A program made the translations under genes and the position numbers. Shown piece after piece: positions 1-8,748 of a stretch of DNA of 64,000 nt (within the stretch, counting starts at the first letter, position 1; each line of letters opens with the position of its first letter). The notes below the pieces were generated by a model. The model did not search any database. It was not told the DNA's origin and worked only from the letters and a program-made list of their open reading frames with translations. This stretch comes from Candidatus Lachnoclostridium pullistercoris (GTDB taxonomy: Bacteria; Bacillota; Clostridia; Lachnospirales; Lachnospiraceae), in assembly GCA_019119775.1 (NCBI GenBank), contig DWWL01000025.1, positions 28,121 to 92,120 on the forward strand, given 5' to 3'.

Positions 1-2
1 CG

Positions 3-233
3 CTGAACAAGCAGTACCGGATGATGGAGCTGATTCTGGATTATTACAGGAAAGCCGGGAAAGCGCTGGAGAACGGCGTCGCGATCGACCGGCTGGTGGC
101 CCTTCCCGTGCGGGAGAACATCGGACGGTTTAAATATGTGGAAGAGGCGGACGTGGAGGCTGTTTTCCAGGAGACGGAAGAGCTGCTTGACAGTCAGCTT
201 CGGGATGAACTGGGCAGAAAGGAGGACTTCTGA
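3..233 (+). CDS. atpA: V-type ATP synthase subunit A, C-terminal end (partial)
   Basis: This is the last 76 codons of an open frame that enters from the left edge of the window. It is assigned as the C-terminal helical region of the catalytic A subunit of a V/A-type ATP synthase. The A subunit (normally about 590 residues) carries the nucleotide-hydrolysing site in the V1 head; only its tail is visible here, so no catalytic motif can be checked. The assignment rests mainly on context: its stop codon overlaps by one base the start of the B subunit gene, which is the usual A-B-D order. The overlap indicates translational coupling. Confidence 0.85.
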   Translation: MNKQYRMMELILDYYRKAGKALENGVAIDRLVALPVRENIGRFKYVEEADVEAVFQETEELLDSQLRDELGRKEDF

Positions 234-1606
234 TGCCAAAAGAATACAGAACCATAGAAGAGGTGGCAGGTCCTCTGATGCTGGTGCGCGGCGTGCAGAA
301 CGTCACCTACGATGAACTGGGAGAGATCGAGCTGGCAGACGGGGAGAAGAGACGGTGCAAGGTGCTGGAGATCGACGGCGGAAACGCCCTGGTGCAGCTG
401 TTTGAGGCGTCTGCCGGCATAAACCTGGAGTCCAGCAAGGTGCGTTTTCTGGGCCGTTCCATGGAGCTGGGCGTGTCGGAGGACATGCTGAGCCGCATTT
501 TTGACGGCCTGGGCCGGCCGATTGACGGGGGCCCTGAGATCCTGCCGGAAAAACGGATGAACATCAACGGCCTGCCCATGAACCCGGCGGCCAGAAACTA
601 TCCCCAGGAATTTATCCAGACGGGAATCTCCGCAATCGACGGGCTGAATACGCTGGTAAGAGGACAGAAGCTGCCGATCTTCTCAGCTTCCGGCCTTCCT
701 CACGCCAATCTGGCGGCCCAGATTGCCCGCCAGGCAAAGGTGAGAGGCACGAGCGAACCTTTCGCAGTGGTGTTTGCGGCCATGGGAATCACCTTTGAGG
801 AGGCCAATTTCTTTATGGAGAGCTTTCGGGAGACGGGAGCTATCGACCGCAGCGTCATGTTTATCAACCTGGCAAATGACCCGGCGGTGGAGCGGATCGC
901 CACCCCCCGCATGGCCCTGACGGCGGCAGAGTATCTGGCTTTTGAGAAAAATATGCACGTGCTGGTGATCCTGACGGATATCACCAACTACGCGGACGCC
1001 CTGCGGGAGATTTCCGCAGCCAGAAAAGAGGTGCCGGGACGCCGCGGCTATCCCGGATACATGTACACGGATCTGGCCTCCCTCTACGAGAGAGCCGGGC
1101 GGCAGAAGGGAAAGAACGGTTCCATCACCCTGATTCCCATTCTCACCATGCCGGAGGATGACAAGACCCATCCCATCCCGGATCTGACCGGATATATTAC
1201 GGAGGGACAGATCATCCTGAGCCGTGAGCTGTACCGGAAGAATATCGCCCCGCCCATCGATGTGCTGCCGTCCCTGTCCCGACTGAAGGACAAGGGAATC
1301 GGCGAGGGAAAGACGAGAGCGGACCACGCGGATGTGATGAACCAGCTGTTTGCGGCCTACGCCAGAGGAAAGGACGCCAAGGAGCTGATGGTGATCTTAG
1401 GCGAGGCGGCCCTGACGGATATGGATAAGCTGTATGCCAAGTTTGCAGATGAATTTGAGCGGCAGTACGTATCCCAGGGGTATTATACCAACCGTGACAT
1501 CGAGGAAACCATGGAGATCGGCTGGAAGCTGCTGCGGATTCTTCCCAGAAGCGAGTTAAAGAGGATCAAGGACAAATATCTGGATCAGTATTATGAGGAG
1601 AATTAG
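233..1606 (+). CDS. atpB: V-type ATP synthase subunit B
   Basis: Non-catalytic B subunit of the V1 head of a membrane V/A-type ATPase, which couples ATP turnover to H+ or Na+ movement. At 457 residues it has the family's normal length. Residues about 144-160 ([18 protein letters not shown]) occupy the P-loop position but lack a true Walker A lysine, as expected for B. PSLSRL near residue 347 is the other family signature. It overlaps the A gene by one base and is followed 17 bases later by subunit D. Whether the pumped ion is Na+ or H+ cannot be told, because the membrane-ring genes lie outside the window. Confidence 0.97.
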   Translation: MPKEYRTIEEVAGPLMLVRGVQNVTYDELGEIELADGEKRRCKVLEIDGGNALVQLFEASAGINLESSKVRFLGRSMELGVSEDMLSRIFDGLGRPIDGGPEILPEKRMNINGLPMNPAARNYPQEFIQTGISAIDGLNTLVRGQKLPIFSASGLPHANLAAQIARQAKVRGTSEPFAVVFAAMGITFEEANFFMESFRETGAIDRSVMFINLANDPAVERIATPRMALTAAEYLAFEKNMHVLVILTDITNYADALREISAARKEVPGRRGYPGYMYTDLASLYERAGRQKGKNGSITLIPILTMPEDDKTHPIPDLTGYITEGQIILSRELYRKNIAPPIDVLPSLSRLKDKGIGEGKTRADHADVMNQLFAAYARGKDAKELMVILGEAALTDMDKLYAKFADEFERQYVSQGYYTNRDIEETMEIGWKLLRILPRSELKRIKDKYLDQYYEEN

Positions 1607-1623
1607 GAAGGGAGGGGACTGTC

Positions 1624-2325
1624 ATGGGCACAAAACATGTAAACCCTACCCGGATGGAACTGACCAGGCTGAAAAAGAAGCTGGTCACGGCCATGAGAGG
1701 ATATAAGCTCTTAAAGGATAAGCGGGATGAGCTGATGCGTCAGTTTCTGGAGCTGGTGCGGGAGAATAAGGAGCTGCGGGAAAAGGTGGAGGCCGGGATC
1801 AAGGAGGCCAATCAGAACTTTGTCCTGGCCCGGGCCGGCATGTCCCAGGAAGCCCTGAATGTGGCGCTGATGGCGCCCAAGCAGGAGGTTTATCTGGAGG
1901 CGGAGACGAAAAATGTGATGAGCGTTGAGATTCCGGTATTTCACAGCACCACCAGAACGCCGGATCCCAATGACATTTACTCCTACGGATTCGCCTTTAC
2001 CTCTGGAGATCTGGACGACGCGGTAAAAAAGCTGGCGGATCTCCTTCCCGATCTTCTCCGCCTGGCAGAGTGTGAAAAATCCTGTCAGCTGATGGCGGCG
2101 GAGATTGAGAAGACCCGCCGCAGAGTCAACGCTCTGGAGCATGTGATGATACCGGAAACGAAGCAGAGCATCCGATACATTACCATGAAGCTGGATGAAA
2201 ATGAGAGAAGTTCCCAGACCAGGCTGATGAAGGTGAAAGACATGATGCTGGAGTCGGCCCACCACTATAAGGAGAAGGCGATGGAGCGGGAAGAAGAGGC
2301 TCTGGAGGAAAACAGCACCGAGTGA
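1624..2325 (+). CDS. atpD: V-type ATP synthase subunit D
   Basis: Central-stalk (rotor shaft) subunit of the V/A-type ATPase. The 233 residues are mostly charged helix; the N-terminal part (NPTRMELTRLKKKL, residues about 7-20) and the long C-terminal helix form the antiparallel coiled coil typical of subunit D. A GGAGGGG ribosome site lies just before the ATG. It is the last gene of the operon visible here and is followed by a hairpin terminator about 30 bases downstream. The last 20 or so residues are acidic and probably disordered. Confidence 0.95.
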   Translation: MGTKHVNPTRMELTRLKKKLVTAMRGYKLLKDKRDELMRQFLELVRENKELREKVEAGIKEANQNFVLARAGMSQEALNVALMAPKQEVYLEAETKNVMSVEIPVFHSTTRTPDPNDIYSYGFAFTSGDLDDAVKKLADLLPDLLRLAECEKSCQLMAAEIEKTRRRVNALEHVMIPETKQSIRYITMKLDENERSSQTRLMKVKDMMLESAHHYKEKAMEREEEALEENSTE

Positions 2326-2357
2326 GATCATGTAAAGAGAACAGTGAGGGATAAGAG

Positions 2358-2386
2358 AAGAGCTGCCGCGGACCGCGGCAGCTCTT
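2358..2386 (+). terminator. Terminator between atpD and the convergent HAD gene
   Basis: AAGAGCTGCCGC pairs with GCGGCAGCTCTT across a short GGACC loop, followed by TTTC. The stem is very GC-rich and nearly symmetrical, so it probably serves both atpD and the convergent HAD gene. The uridine tract is short on both sides. Confidence 0.7.
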
Positions 2387-2409
2387 TCAAATTGATGCTG
2401 AAGCAGAAT

Positions 2410-3243
2410 TTAAAGAAGTCCCAGTTTTTCAAACGCGAGATACAGCCCGTCTTCCTCCACATCTTCTGTGATCAGGTCTGCTGCGTGCTTGATCTCCGGG
2501 CTGCCGTTTCCCATGGCGACGCCGACGGCGCAGAATTCCAGCATGGGGATATCCACGGCAGCGTCCCCGAAGGCGATGGTTTCGGAGCGGTCAGCGCCCA
2601 GATGCTCTAAGAGGCGGGAGATGGCGTTGGCCTTGTTGATTCCGGAAACGCCCAGATCTCCGAACAGAGCGGTGGCCCCAGCACCGCCCCAGGTGCCGTT
2701 TTCCAGATCGGGAAACTGTTCTTTCGTGTCCAGAAAATCCTGGTAGCTGTTTAACAGATAGCTGATCTTATTTAAGTCGCTGCGGTAAAGTTCACCGCCG
2801 AAGATCATGTCCGGAAAAGCGTCGGAGACGGTCCGGATCTCAGCCTGGGATTTTCCCTTCCTGCGGCTGTATTCTTTTAACGCGGGCAGGGCCTTCTGGG
2901 CAAAGCGTTCGCTGGCAAAGAGGCCGTTGTTGCTTTCCAGATAGAACTCCAGTCCGCGGCTGTGGAGCCAGTCCACCGCCCGGCGGCACTGGTCCGCCGT
3001 GATCAGCTGGTGCATCACCACCTGGCCGTTGTCCTCCACATAGCTGCCGTTTCCGCCGATCATGCCGTCCAAGCCGATCTCCCACAGTTCCGGGTAGACT
3101 TCAGCCCGGCTCCGGCCGGTACAGATATAAACGCGGTGGCCGTTTTCCCTGGCTTTTCTCACCGCCTGGACGGCAGATTCCGGAATGCGGCCTTCATAAT
3201 CTACCAGAGTCCCGTCCACGTCCAGAAAGATAATTTTTCCCAT
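2410..3243 (-). CDS. HAD-superfamily hydrolase, Cof type
   Basis: Predicted phosphatase of the Cof/YidA branch of the HAD superfamily, cytoplasmic, acting on small phosphorylated metabolites; the substrate cannot be read from sequence. Motif I is D8-x-D10-G-T at the N-terminus, and the C-terminal motif GDAAVDIPML supplies the Mg2+-binding acidic residues. The C2-type cap lies between. The length of 277 residues is usual for the family. The start at 3243 was chosen because GGAGGAGG lies 8-15 bases upstream and the HAD fold begins immediately. A small ORF with its own ribosome site overlaps its start. Confidence 0.9.
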   Translation of the reverse strand: MGKIIFLDVDGTLVDYEGRIPESAVQAVRKARENGHRVYICTGRSRAEVYPELWEIGLDGMIGGNGSYVEDNGQVVMHQLITADQCRRAVDWLHSRGLEFYLESNNGLFASERFAQKALPALKEYSRRKGKSQAEIRTVSDAFPDMIFGGELYRSDLNKISYLLNSYQDFLDTKEQFPDLENGTWGGAGATALFGDLGVSGINKANAISRLLEHLGADRSETIAFGDAAVDIPMLEFCAVGVAMGNGSPEIKHAADLITEDVEEDGLYLAFEKLGLL

Positions 3244-3373
3244 AATGAAGTTCCTCCTCCAACCGGCGCAGGAAATGGACGTATACGCTGCGCCAGAGAG
3301 CATTTTCCTCCCACTCTGCGAGGACAGCCATCCTCCGGCAGAGCAGAGACAGAGCGTACTGTTTCATTGTCAT
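3194..3373 (-). CDS. Small hypothetical protein overlapping the HAD gene start
   Basis: A 59-codon frame starting with ATG at 3373 behind a strong AAGGAG site five bases upstream. It runs into the HAD coding region in a different frame and stops at 3194-3196, overlapping the HAD start by about 50 bases. The product is basic and rich in Leu, Arg and Glu (starts MTMKQYALSL, contains RRLEEEL near residue 36), likely a single amphipathic helical protein. No family is recognised. The good ribosome site and overlap suggest translational coupling to the phosphatase, but it could be a non-functional leader. Confidence 0.42.
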   Translation of the reverse strand: MTMKQYALSLLCRRMAVLAEWEENALWRSVYVHFLRRLEEELHYGKNYLSGRGRDSGRL

Positions 3374-3395
3374 AGATTCTCCTTTTTCCCGCGGG

Positions 3396-3424
3396 TTGTC
3401 TTTCTTATTTTTGATGATTATAAT
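3396..3424 (+). promoter_or_regulatory. Sigma-A promoter of the AraC gene
   Basis: TTGTCT (3396-3401), 17-base spacer, TATAAT (3419-3424). It lies about 110 bases upstream of the AraC start codon. A second weaker arrangement (TTGATG/TATATG) overlaps it. Confidence 0.6.
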
Positions 3425-3535
3425 TATAGTGTTTATATGCGGGAAAAACTATCAGGATTGCCCCGAAAAAGTATAAAAATCGTATTTTTTTTGCAGCTGC
3501 AGAATATATGCGGCGGGATGAAAAGGAGGCAGGTT

Positions 3536-4432
3536 ATGAAGCGGCGGACAGTGGAGATCATGGGCGGGAGCTCGGAGGTGGTGCACTATGAGCGCCAGGG
3601 GCTGCCCCTTTATGTGGAGACGGCAGAGCTGTCCCAGTTTGCGGGGAAGAGGGCGGCCTGTCACTGGCATGACGATCTGGAGTGGATCCACATTCTGGAC
3701 GGGGCCATGAATTACAATGTGAACGGCAGGGAGATCAGCCTGAAGACGGGAGATTCCCTGATGGTGAACGGGAGGCAGATGCACTATGGCTGGGGTGCTG
3801 AAAACTGCCGCTTTATTTGCATTCTGTTCCATCCGTCTCTCTTTGGCGGCAATGAACTTCTGCAGCAGGAGTATGTGCGCCCGGTAGCGGGGAATCCGGA
3901 GCTGGAATACCTGTATTTTGACGGAGATGAAGAGGAAGGCAGAGCGGCGGGGAACCTGCTGAAGCAGATGGCTGGGGCAAAAGAGAGCGGACTGGCGGCG
4001 TGGGAGACGGATGTGATCGGCTTTATGTACCTGCTGTGGGGAAGGATACTGCGGGGAACGGGTGTGAGGACGGGAGCCGGCTCCGGGGCGGAGCAGGAGG
4101 ACAGAGCCGCCCAGAAGGAGATGGTTTCCTTTATCTGCAGCCGCTACGGAGAACATCTTTCTCTGGAGGAGATCGCGGCGGCGGGCCATGTGAGCAGGAG
4201 CCGGTGCTGCCAGATCTTCCGGAAATATGTGGGACAGTCCCCGGTGGATTTTCTCAACACGTACCGCCTGAAAATGGGAAGAGACATGCTCGCGGGCACG
4301 GAAAAGAGCGTCACGGAAATTGCCACAGGCTGCGGCTTCAGTCATCTCAGCTATTTTTCCAGGCAGTTTGCAGCCGTTTACGGGTGCACGCCCAGAGAAT
4401 ACAGGAAAATGGCGGAAAATTGCAAAAAATAA
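3536..4432 (+). CDS. AraC-family transcriptional regulator
   Basis: Transcription factor of 298 residues. The N-terminal half is a cupin-like sensing domain (CHWHDDLEWIHIL near residue 40, a typical cupin histidine pair, then GDSLMVNGRQMHYG). The C-terminal 100 residues hold the two helix-turn-helix motifs; the second ends in the AraC signature (EIATGCGFSHLSYFSRQF, then the CTPREYR finish). The start at 3536 has AGGAGG seven bases upstream. It reads toward the NhaC antiporter gene 120 bases away, which has its own promoter, so regulation of that gene is possible but unproven. The ligand is unknown, probably a sugar or small organic effector. Confidence 0.9.
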   Translation: MKRRTVEIMGGSSEVVHYERQGLPLYVETAELSQFAGKRAACHWHDDLEWIHILDGAMNYNVNGREISLKTGDSLMVNGRQMHYGWGAENCRFICILFHPSLFGGNELLQQEYVRPVAGNPELEYLYFDGDEEEGRAAGNLLKQMAGAKESGLAAWETDVIGFMYLLWGRILRGTGVRTGAGSGAEQEDRAAQKEMVSFICSRYGEHLSLEEIAAAGHVSRSRCCQIFRKYVGQSPVDFLNTYRLKMGRDMLAGTEKSVTEIATGCGFSHLSYFSRQFAAVYGCTPREYRKMAENCKK

Positions 4433-4435
4433 GGG

Positions 4436-4464
4436 TGTTCTTTTTCCATAGGGTGTGCTATAAT
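4436..4464 (+). promoter_or_regulatory. Promoter of the NhaC antiporter gene
   Basis: A perfect TATAAT at 4459-4464 follows a poor -35 (TGTTCT at 4436) with 17-base spacing. The weak -35 could mean activator dependence, with the upstream AraC regulator as the obvious candidate. Confidence 0.5.
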
Positions 4465-4470
4465 CAGGTT

Positions 4471-4517
4471 CGGCAGTGAAACGCGCCAACGCGTTAAAGC
4501 GGCGCGGCTTTCTGCCG
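4471..4517 (+). promoter_or_regulatory. Stem-loop in the 5' leader of the NhaC gene
   Basis: CGGCAG pairs with CTGCCG, and inside it CGCGCC pairs with GGCGCG, separated by a small internal loop. The hairpin occupies most of the leader between the TATAAT box and the ribosome site. There is no uridine tract, so it is not a terminator; it could stabilise the message or bind a regulator. Confidence 0.4.
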
Positions 4518-4554
4518 GAGAAAATACATATCATATGATACAGGGGGAAAACCT

Positions 4555-5946
4555 ATGGAAGAGAAAGAGCTGAAAACACTAAATGGCTGGCAGTCCGCTC
4601 TGCTGCTGGTGCTGATCATTGCGTCAGTGGCTCTGTGCGTGGGGCTGAAGGTGGGAGGCCCCATGATCGGCCTGTTTCTGTCGTGGCTGATCATCTACGG
4701 CTTCTGCGTTATTTTCAGGATCGATTACCGCCAGGTAAATCAGGGAGCCTTTGAGGCTCTGCGGGTGGTGCTGCCCACCATGGCCATCCTGATGGCCATC
4801 GGAGTGATGATCGGGACATGGATGCAGTCCGGCACCATTCCCACCATCATTGTCTACGGACTGAAGGCCATTAATCCTACATACCTGCTGACCTTTACCC
4901 TTTTATTTACGGCTGTGCTCAGCATGGTGACCGGTACGTCCTACGGCTCCGCGGGAAGTGCCGGAGTGGCAATGATGGCCATCGGAAATGCCATGGGCTT
5001 AAATCCCGGCATGGTGGCGGGAGCCGTGATCTGCGGGGCGATGTTCGGAGATAAACTGAGCCCTCTTTCTGACACCACCAATCTGGCTCCGGCGGTGGCG
5101 GGAGCAAAGCTGGGAGATCATGTGAAGAGCATGCTTTGGACAACAGTGCCGCCCATGCTCATCAGCATTGTCATTTTTACGGTTCTGGGATTTCGCCAGA
5201 CATCCGGCGGCTACGATCCGGGAGATTTAAACGTATACATTGATTATCTGGAAGGAAGTTTCCACATCGGTCTGGTGACGCTGATTCCGGCGGTGATCCT
5301 GATCGCCCTTCTGCTCCTGCGTGTGGGAGCGTTTGAGGCCCTGGGGATCGGCGCGGTGGCCGGCGGCGTGATCGCCATGGTAAGCCAGGGAAACAGCCTG
5401 CAGTCCGTGTTCAGCGTGGCCTATAACGGCTTTACCAGCGATACGGAGATTGCGGTGCTGAAGGCGATCCTCAACCGGGGAGGAATGAGCAGCATGCTCC
5501 AGTACGTGGCCATCATCACCTTCGCAGTGGGAATGGGCGGAATGCTGGAGAAGCTGGGCGTGCTGGATAAAGTGCTGTCCCTGTTTACCAGAAAGATCCA
5601 CAGTGACGGTTCTCTGATTCTGGCTACCATGCTGGTAGGCTATGTGACCAGCATTGTCAGCTCCTCCAGCCCCATGTCCCATGTGCTTACGGGACGGCTG
5701 ATGCAGCCTCTGTTCAAACAGAGACATATTGAACCCAGGATCCTGTCCCGGTGTCTGGAAGACAGCGGAACGCTGGCCGGACCCATGATCCCCTGGCACG
5801 GCTATGGGATCTACATGGCCGGGACTCTGGGAGTGGCCTGGTCACAGTACATTATGTTTGTGCCCCTTTTGTGGCTGACGCCGCTTTTCTCCATCTTTTA
5901 CGGCTTTACGGGGATCTCCATTCTCCACACAAAGGAGAAGGACTGA
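4555..5946 (+). CDS. nhaC: Na+/H+ antiporter, NhaC family
   Basis: Polytopic membrane protein of 463 residues with about 11 hydrophobic segments, exchanging Na+ (or an organic substrate such as malate/lactate in some relatives) for H+. Family hallmarks are the glycine/serine-rich GTSYGSAGSAGVAMMAIG stretch near residue 127 and GAMFGDKLSPLSDTTNLAPA near residue 160, where polar residues within the membrane handle the ion. The start has a GGGGG purine stretch upstream. It is monocistronic or the first gene before a ZIP transporter that has its own promoter. True substrate remains open within the family. Confidence 0.9.
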   Translation: MEEKELKTLNGWQSALLLVLIIASVALCVGLKVGGPMIGLFLSWLIIYGFCVIFRIDYRQVNQGAFEALRVVLPTMAILMAIGVMIGTWMQSGTIPTIIVYGLKAINPTYLLTFTLLFTAVLSMVTGTSYGSAGSAGVAMMAIGNAMGLNPGMVAGAVICGAMFGDKLSPLSDTTNLAPAVAGAKLGDHVKSMLWTTVPPMLISIVIFTVLGFRQTSGGYDPGDLNVYIDYLEGSFHIGLVTLIPAVILIALLLLRVGAFEALGIGAVAGGVIAMVSQGNSLQSVFSVAYNGFTSDTEIAVLKAILNRGGMSSMLQYVAIITFAVGMGGMLEKLGVLDKVLSLFTRKIHSDGSLILATMLVGYVTSIVSSSSPMSHVLTGRLMQPLFKQRHIEPRILSRCLEDSGTLAGPMIPWHGYGIYMAGTLGVAWSQYIMFVPLLWLTPLFSIFYGFTGISILHTKEKD

Positions 5947-5965
5947 CCGTTTTTCCCGTTCCGCC

Positions 5966-5994
5966 TTTTCAGCCGGCCTGTTTTTGGGTATAAT
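5966..5994 (+). promoter_or_regulatory. Promoter of the ZIP transporter gene
   Basis: TTTTCA (5966-5971), 17-base spacer, TATAAT (5989-5994), 22 bases before the ATG. An AAAGGAGG ribosome site lies between. Confidence 0.6.
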
Positions 5995-6016
5995 GGACTG
6001 GTAAAGGAGGAGACGA

Positions 6017-6793
6017 ATGAATATTATTCTTGGAATACTGATCCCGTTTGCCGGCACGGCAGCCGGCGCGGCCTGTGTGTTTTTTATGAAAAACCAGATC
6101 CGGCCTCTGGTTCAGAAAATGCTCCTGGGCTTTGCCTCGGGAGTCATGGTGGCGGCCTCCGTATGGTCGCTGCTGATCCCGGCCATGGATATGGCTGCGG
6201 ATATGGGAAAATTTGCCTTTGTGCCGGCTGCGGCAGGTTTTCTGCTGGGAATGGCTTTTCTGCTGGCCATGGACCGTCTGGTGCCCCATCTTCACATGGA
6301 CCATAAGGAGCCGGAAGGCCCGAAGAGCAGTCTGAAGAAATCCACCATGCTGGTGCTCGCGGTGACGCTTCACAACATTCCGGAGGGAATGGCAGTGGGA
6401 GTGGTGTTTGCCGGCATGATGCAGGGGAAAGAGCTGATCACCCTGGCGGGGGCTTTTGCCCTCTCCATCGGGATCGCCGTGCAGAATTTCCCCGAGGGCG
6501 CAATCATCTCCATGCCGTTAAAGAGCGAGGGCTTAAGCAGGCAGAGGGCTTTTCTCTACGGGGCGGCGTCCGGCATAGTGGAGCCGATCGGCGCAGGGAT
6601 CACCATACTGCTGGCATCCTACATCACGCCGGTTCTGCCGTATCTGCTGGCCTTTGCGGCCGGCGCCATGCTCTACGTGGTGGTGGAGGAACTGATCCCG
6701 GAGTCAGCGGAGGGAGAGCACTCCAATATTGGAACTATAGGGTTTGCTGCTGGATTTGTGCTGATGATGATTCTGGATGTGGCGCTGGGATGA
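6017..6793 (+). CDS. ZIP-family divalent metal transporter
   Basis: Membrane permease of 258 residues with about eight transmembrane segments, importing Zn2+ or related divalent cations (Fe2+, Mn2+). The binuclear metal site of the family is visible: HNIPEG at residues 119-124 in TM4 and QNFPEG at 156-161 in TM5. A short histidine-bearing loop (HLHMDH, near residue 91) precedes TM4. A strong ribosome site lies before the start. It resembles the GufA branch of ZIP proteins. Metal specificity cannot be set from sequence. Confidence 0.92.
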   Translation: MNIILGILIPFAGTAAGAACVFFMKNQIRPLVQKMLLGFASGVMVAASVWSLLIPAMDMAADMGKFAFVPAAAGFLLGMAFLLAMDRLVPHLHMDHKEPEGPKSSLKKSTMLVLAVTLHNIPEGMAVGVVFAGMMQGKELITLAGAFALSIGIAVQNFPEGAIISMPLKSEGLSRQRAFLYGAASGIVEPIGAGITILLASYITPVLPYLLAFAAGAMLYVVVEELIPESAEGEHSNIGTIGFAAGFVLMMILDVALG

Positions 6794-6828
6794 TCTGAGA
6801 GCAGAGAAATAGCTGCGGAGAACAAAAG

Positions 6829-6873
6829 CGCGCCGCCGTCTGTCCTGTTTTGAGAAGGACAGACGGCGGCGCG
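6829..6873 (+). terminator. Terminator after the ZIP gene
   Basis: An 18-base-pair perfect stem (CGCGCCGCCGTCTGTCCT and its complement) closes a nine-base loop and is followed by TTATTTTG. It is one of the most stable hairpins in the window. Confidence 0.9.
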
Positions 6874-6880
6874 TTATTTT

Positions 6881-6994
6881 GCAGGAAAGAATCCTGCTCC
6901 TCAGAGTTCTCCGCCTGCGGCGGGCCGCGAAAGCGGCATTTTCTTTTTCGCCGCAGTGCGATTCCCCACGGCTATCGGACAGAGCTGCTGTCCG
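6881..6994. other. Cluster of hairpins between the ZIP and glycosyltransferase genes
   Basis: Four further stems lie side by side: GCAGGA/TCCTGC (6881-6897); a GAAA-capped GCCGC hairpin (6924-6937) with ATTTTCTTTTT behind it; an enclosing CTGCGGCG/CGCCGCAG pair (6915-6922 with 6949-6956); and CGGACAG/CTGTCCG (6976-6994). The second is a good plus-strand terminator; the last lies just beyond the glycosyltransferase stop and may terminate that gene. Confidence 0.55.
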
Positions 6995-7014
6995 AGCGTC
7001 TGAAGATGAGCTCC

Positions 7015-8313
7015 TTAGATGGACAGACCCTTGTTCCGGCTGGCCGGCACGAAGGTCTGATCGTTTCCGTGGTAGATCGGTTTCCACTCTACCTTTTTCA
7101 CCAGAGCCACTGCGGAGATGGGCACGTAGGTGAACATGAAGACCGGGAAAGTGAACAGATACAGGAATTTCTTCCTTGTGGGGATCTGTATGGCTTTCCA
7201 CTCGGTGATCGTTGTGACCGCTCCGTACATCAGAAGTCCCAGGTAGAACACAAAGATCGTTCTGGCGATAAAGCCCAGGCATTCCTCCACGACGATCTGT
7301 GCCTCCGGCGTCGGAAGGGTGGCGCAGGCGGTGAGCATGATCAGGTTGATGAGAATGGCCGCCAGAGTTAAGAACATTCCGGGAGCTACGGTCATGAACA
7401 TATCGTAGCAGGAAAATCCCTTCCGTCCGCCGGCGAAGATTCCTTTTAACAGAGACAGGCCGTAGCGGTAGTCAATCTGATAAAAGCCTTTGGACCAGCG
7501 CAGACGCTGATCCCAGGACTGCTTGAATGTCACCGGCTGCTCGTCGTAGATCACAGCCTTTTCACAGTATCCGATGACCCGCCCCTGCAGCGCGCAGTTT
7601 ACGGAAAACTCAATGTCCTCCGTGAGCAGATGGAACGGCCAGCCGCCGTTTTCCCGAATCAGGTCCCCGGAGACTAAAAATCCGGTTCCGGAAATGGCGC
7701 AGCTGGAGCCGACTGCCATTCTGGGAGCGTTTAAGAAACGGGCTTCCCGCAGAAACCACAGGCCGTATCCGGCGGAGATCCAGTTGGAACCGAAATTCTT
7801 GGAGTTGCGGTAGCTGGTGAGCGCCGCGTATTTTCCGGTGTCGAAGGTGGCGTTCATCTCCTTCACAAAATTCGGATCCACGTAATTGTCCGCGTCAAAT
7901 ACAAAATAGCCGTCATAGTCATTTTTTCCTTCCTCTGTCAGACGGCCGAACAGGTAGTCCAAGGCGTAGCCCTTTCCCACCTGCAGATGGTTGAATCTCC
8001 GGTACACGATCGCTCCGGCGTCCTCCGCCACCTGTGCTGTGTTGTCAGTGCAGTTATCCGCGATCACGTAGACATCCAGCAGCTCTTCCGGATAATTCTG
8101 GTCCTTCAGACTCTTTATCAGACCGCTGATGACGTTCTCCTCGTTGCGGGCCGAGATGATCGCCGCGTAGCGGTGCAGTTTGGCCGGGGTTTTCGTCCGG
8201 CCGGCGTTTCGCTTCTGTACAATGCCGATCAGCAGGTATCCCAGCTGGTACAAATACAGCAGGGTAAGGATCACTGCGATGGCAGTGTTAAAAGATTGTG
8301 TGAATTCGTTCAT
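7015..8313 (-). CDS. Membrane-bound family 2 glycosyltransferase
   Basis: Processive-type GT2 enzyme of 432 residues that probably transfers sugars from a nucleotide-sugar onto a surface polysaccharide. One transmembrane segment at residues about 10-32 is followed by the GT-A domain with ISARNEE (53-59), the D140-A-D142 metal/UDP site, the catalytic T231-E-D233 and Q269-R-L-R-W273. Three or four membrane segments follow after residue 285. This layout is that of cellulose/hyaluronan-synthase-like GT2 proteins, but the product cannot be named. It stands alone, with no other polysaccharide genes beside it. Confidence 0.9.
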   Translation of the reverse strand: MNEFTQSFNTAIAVILTLLYLYQLGYLLIGIVQKRNAGRTKTPAKLHRYAAIISARNEENVISGLIKSLKDQNYPEELLDVYVIADNCTDNTAQVAEDAGAIVYRRFNHLQVGKGYALDYLFGRLTEEGKNDYDGYFVFDADNYVDPNFVKEMNATFDTGKYAALTSYRNSKNFGSNWISAGYGLWFLREARFLNAPRMAVGSSCAISGTGFLVSGDLIRENGGWPFHLLTEDIEFSVNCALQGRVIGYCEKAVIYDEQPVTFKQSWDQRLRWSKGFYQIDYRYGLSLLKGIFAGGRKGFSCYDMFMTVAPGMFLTLAAILINLIMLTACATLPTPEAQIVVEECLGFIARTIFVFYLGLLMYGAVTTITEWKAIQIPTRKKFLYLFTFPVFMFTYVPISAVALVKKVEWKPIYHGNDQTFVPASRNKGLSI

Positions 8314-8425
8314 AATGTCTCTTCCCTCTTTTATAATTTCCCGCCAAAAGGCAGTTTTTCATATCATCAAAACACTACCACATTTCCGGAATATTACAAG
8401 TATTTTTCCTGAATTTAATCAAAAT

Positions 8426-8454
8426 TTAATATTTTCGTATGTATTTAGAAACAA
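8426..8454 (-). promoter_or_regulatory. Possible promoter of the glycosyltransferase gene
   Basis: On the minus strand TTGTTT (8454-8449), 17-base spacer, TATTAA (8431-8426), about 115 bases before the start codon. It is weak and could be fortuitous in AT-rich DNA. Confidence 0.35.
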
Positions 8455-8654
8455 GTGAAGGATATGTATTTTGAATGTGCAGATCAGGTTTTTAAACGGA
8501 GAATTAAGCGCTTTGTCGGTCAATTTTGAGAATATTTCACAGAATGCAAAAAAAACAGCTATGACGGAGGCGGGAATAGGAAAAAACTCTGTGGAAAATC
8601 ATGTTTTTTCAGGGCTTTTCCCGGGACAAAGCTGCAATTTCCCTTCCTATTTCT

Positions 8655-8683
8655 TTGCTTTTTGCAGGGAAATCCGATATAAT
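8655..8683 (+). promoter_or_regulatory. Promoter of murC
   Basis: TTGCTT (8655-8660), 17-base spacer, TATAAT (8678-8683), about 65 bases upstream of the murC ATG. Confidence 0.7.
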
Positions 8684-8748
8684 AAAGCCAGAATCATGCC
8701 CGGCGTCCATGCGGGGCAAATACAATAAAAAGAACAAGAGGGATTTGT

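Larger units (their letters stand above)
8314..8748. other. Divergent intergenic region, glycosyltransferase/murC
   Basis: 435 AT-rich bases with no convincing gene. It contains a minus-strand promoter candidate near 8426-8454 and the murC promoter at 8655-8683. Frames that are open here lack ribosome sites. No terminator or known RNA was recognised. Confidence 0.6.

Noticed and set aside
2410..3243. Longer HAD protein starting at 3303
   Set aside because: The upstream 20 residues are unlike the family and the ribosome site sits directly before 3243.
4471..4517. Ion-sensing riboswitch before the NhaC gene
   Set aside because: The hairpin is too small and lacks the conserved features of known Na+ or Li+ riboswitch classes.
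8471..8728. 85-codon plus-strand frame before murC
   Set aside because: It has no ribosome site, runs through the murC promoter and shows no family resemblance.
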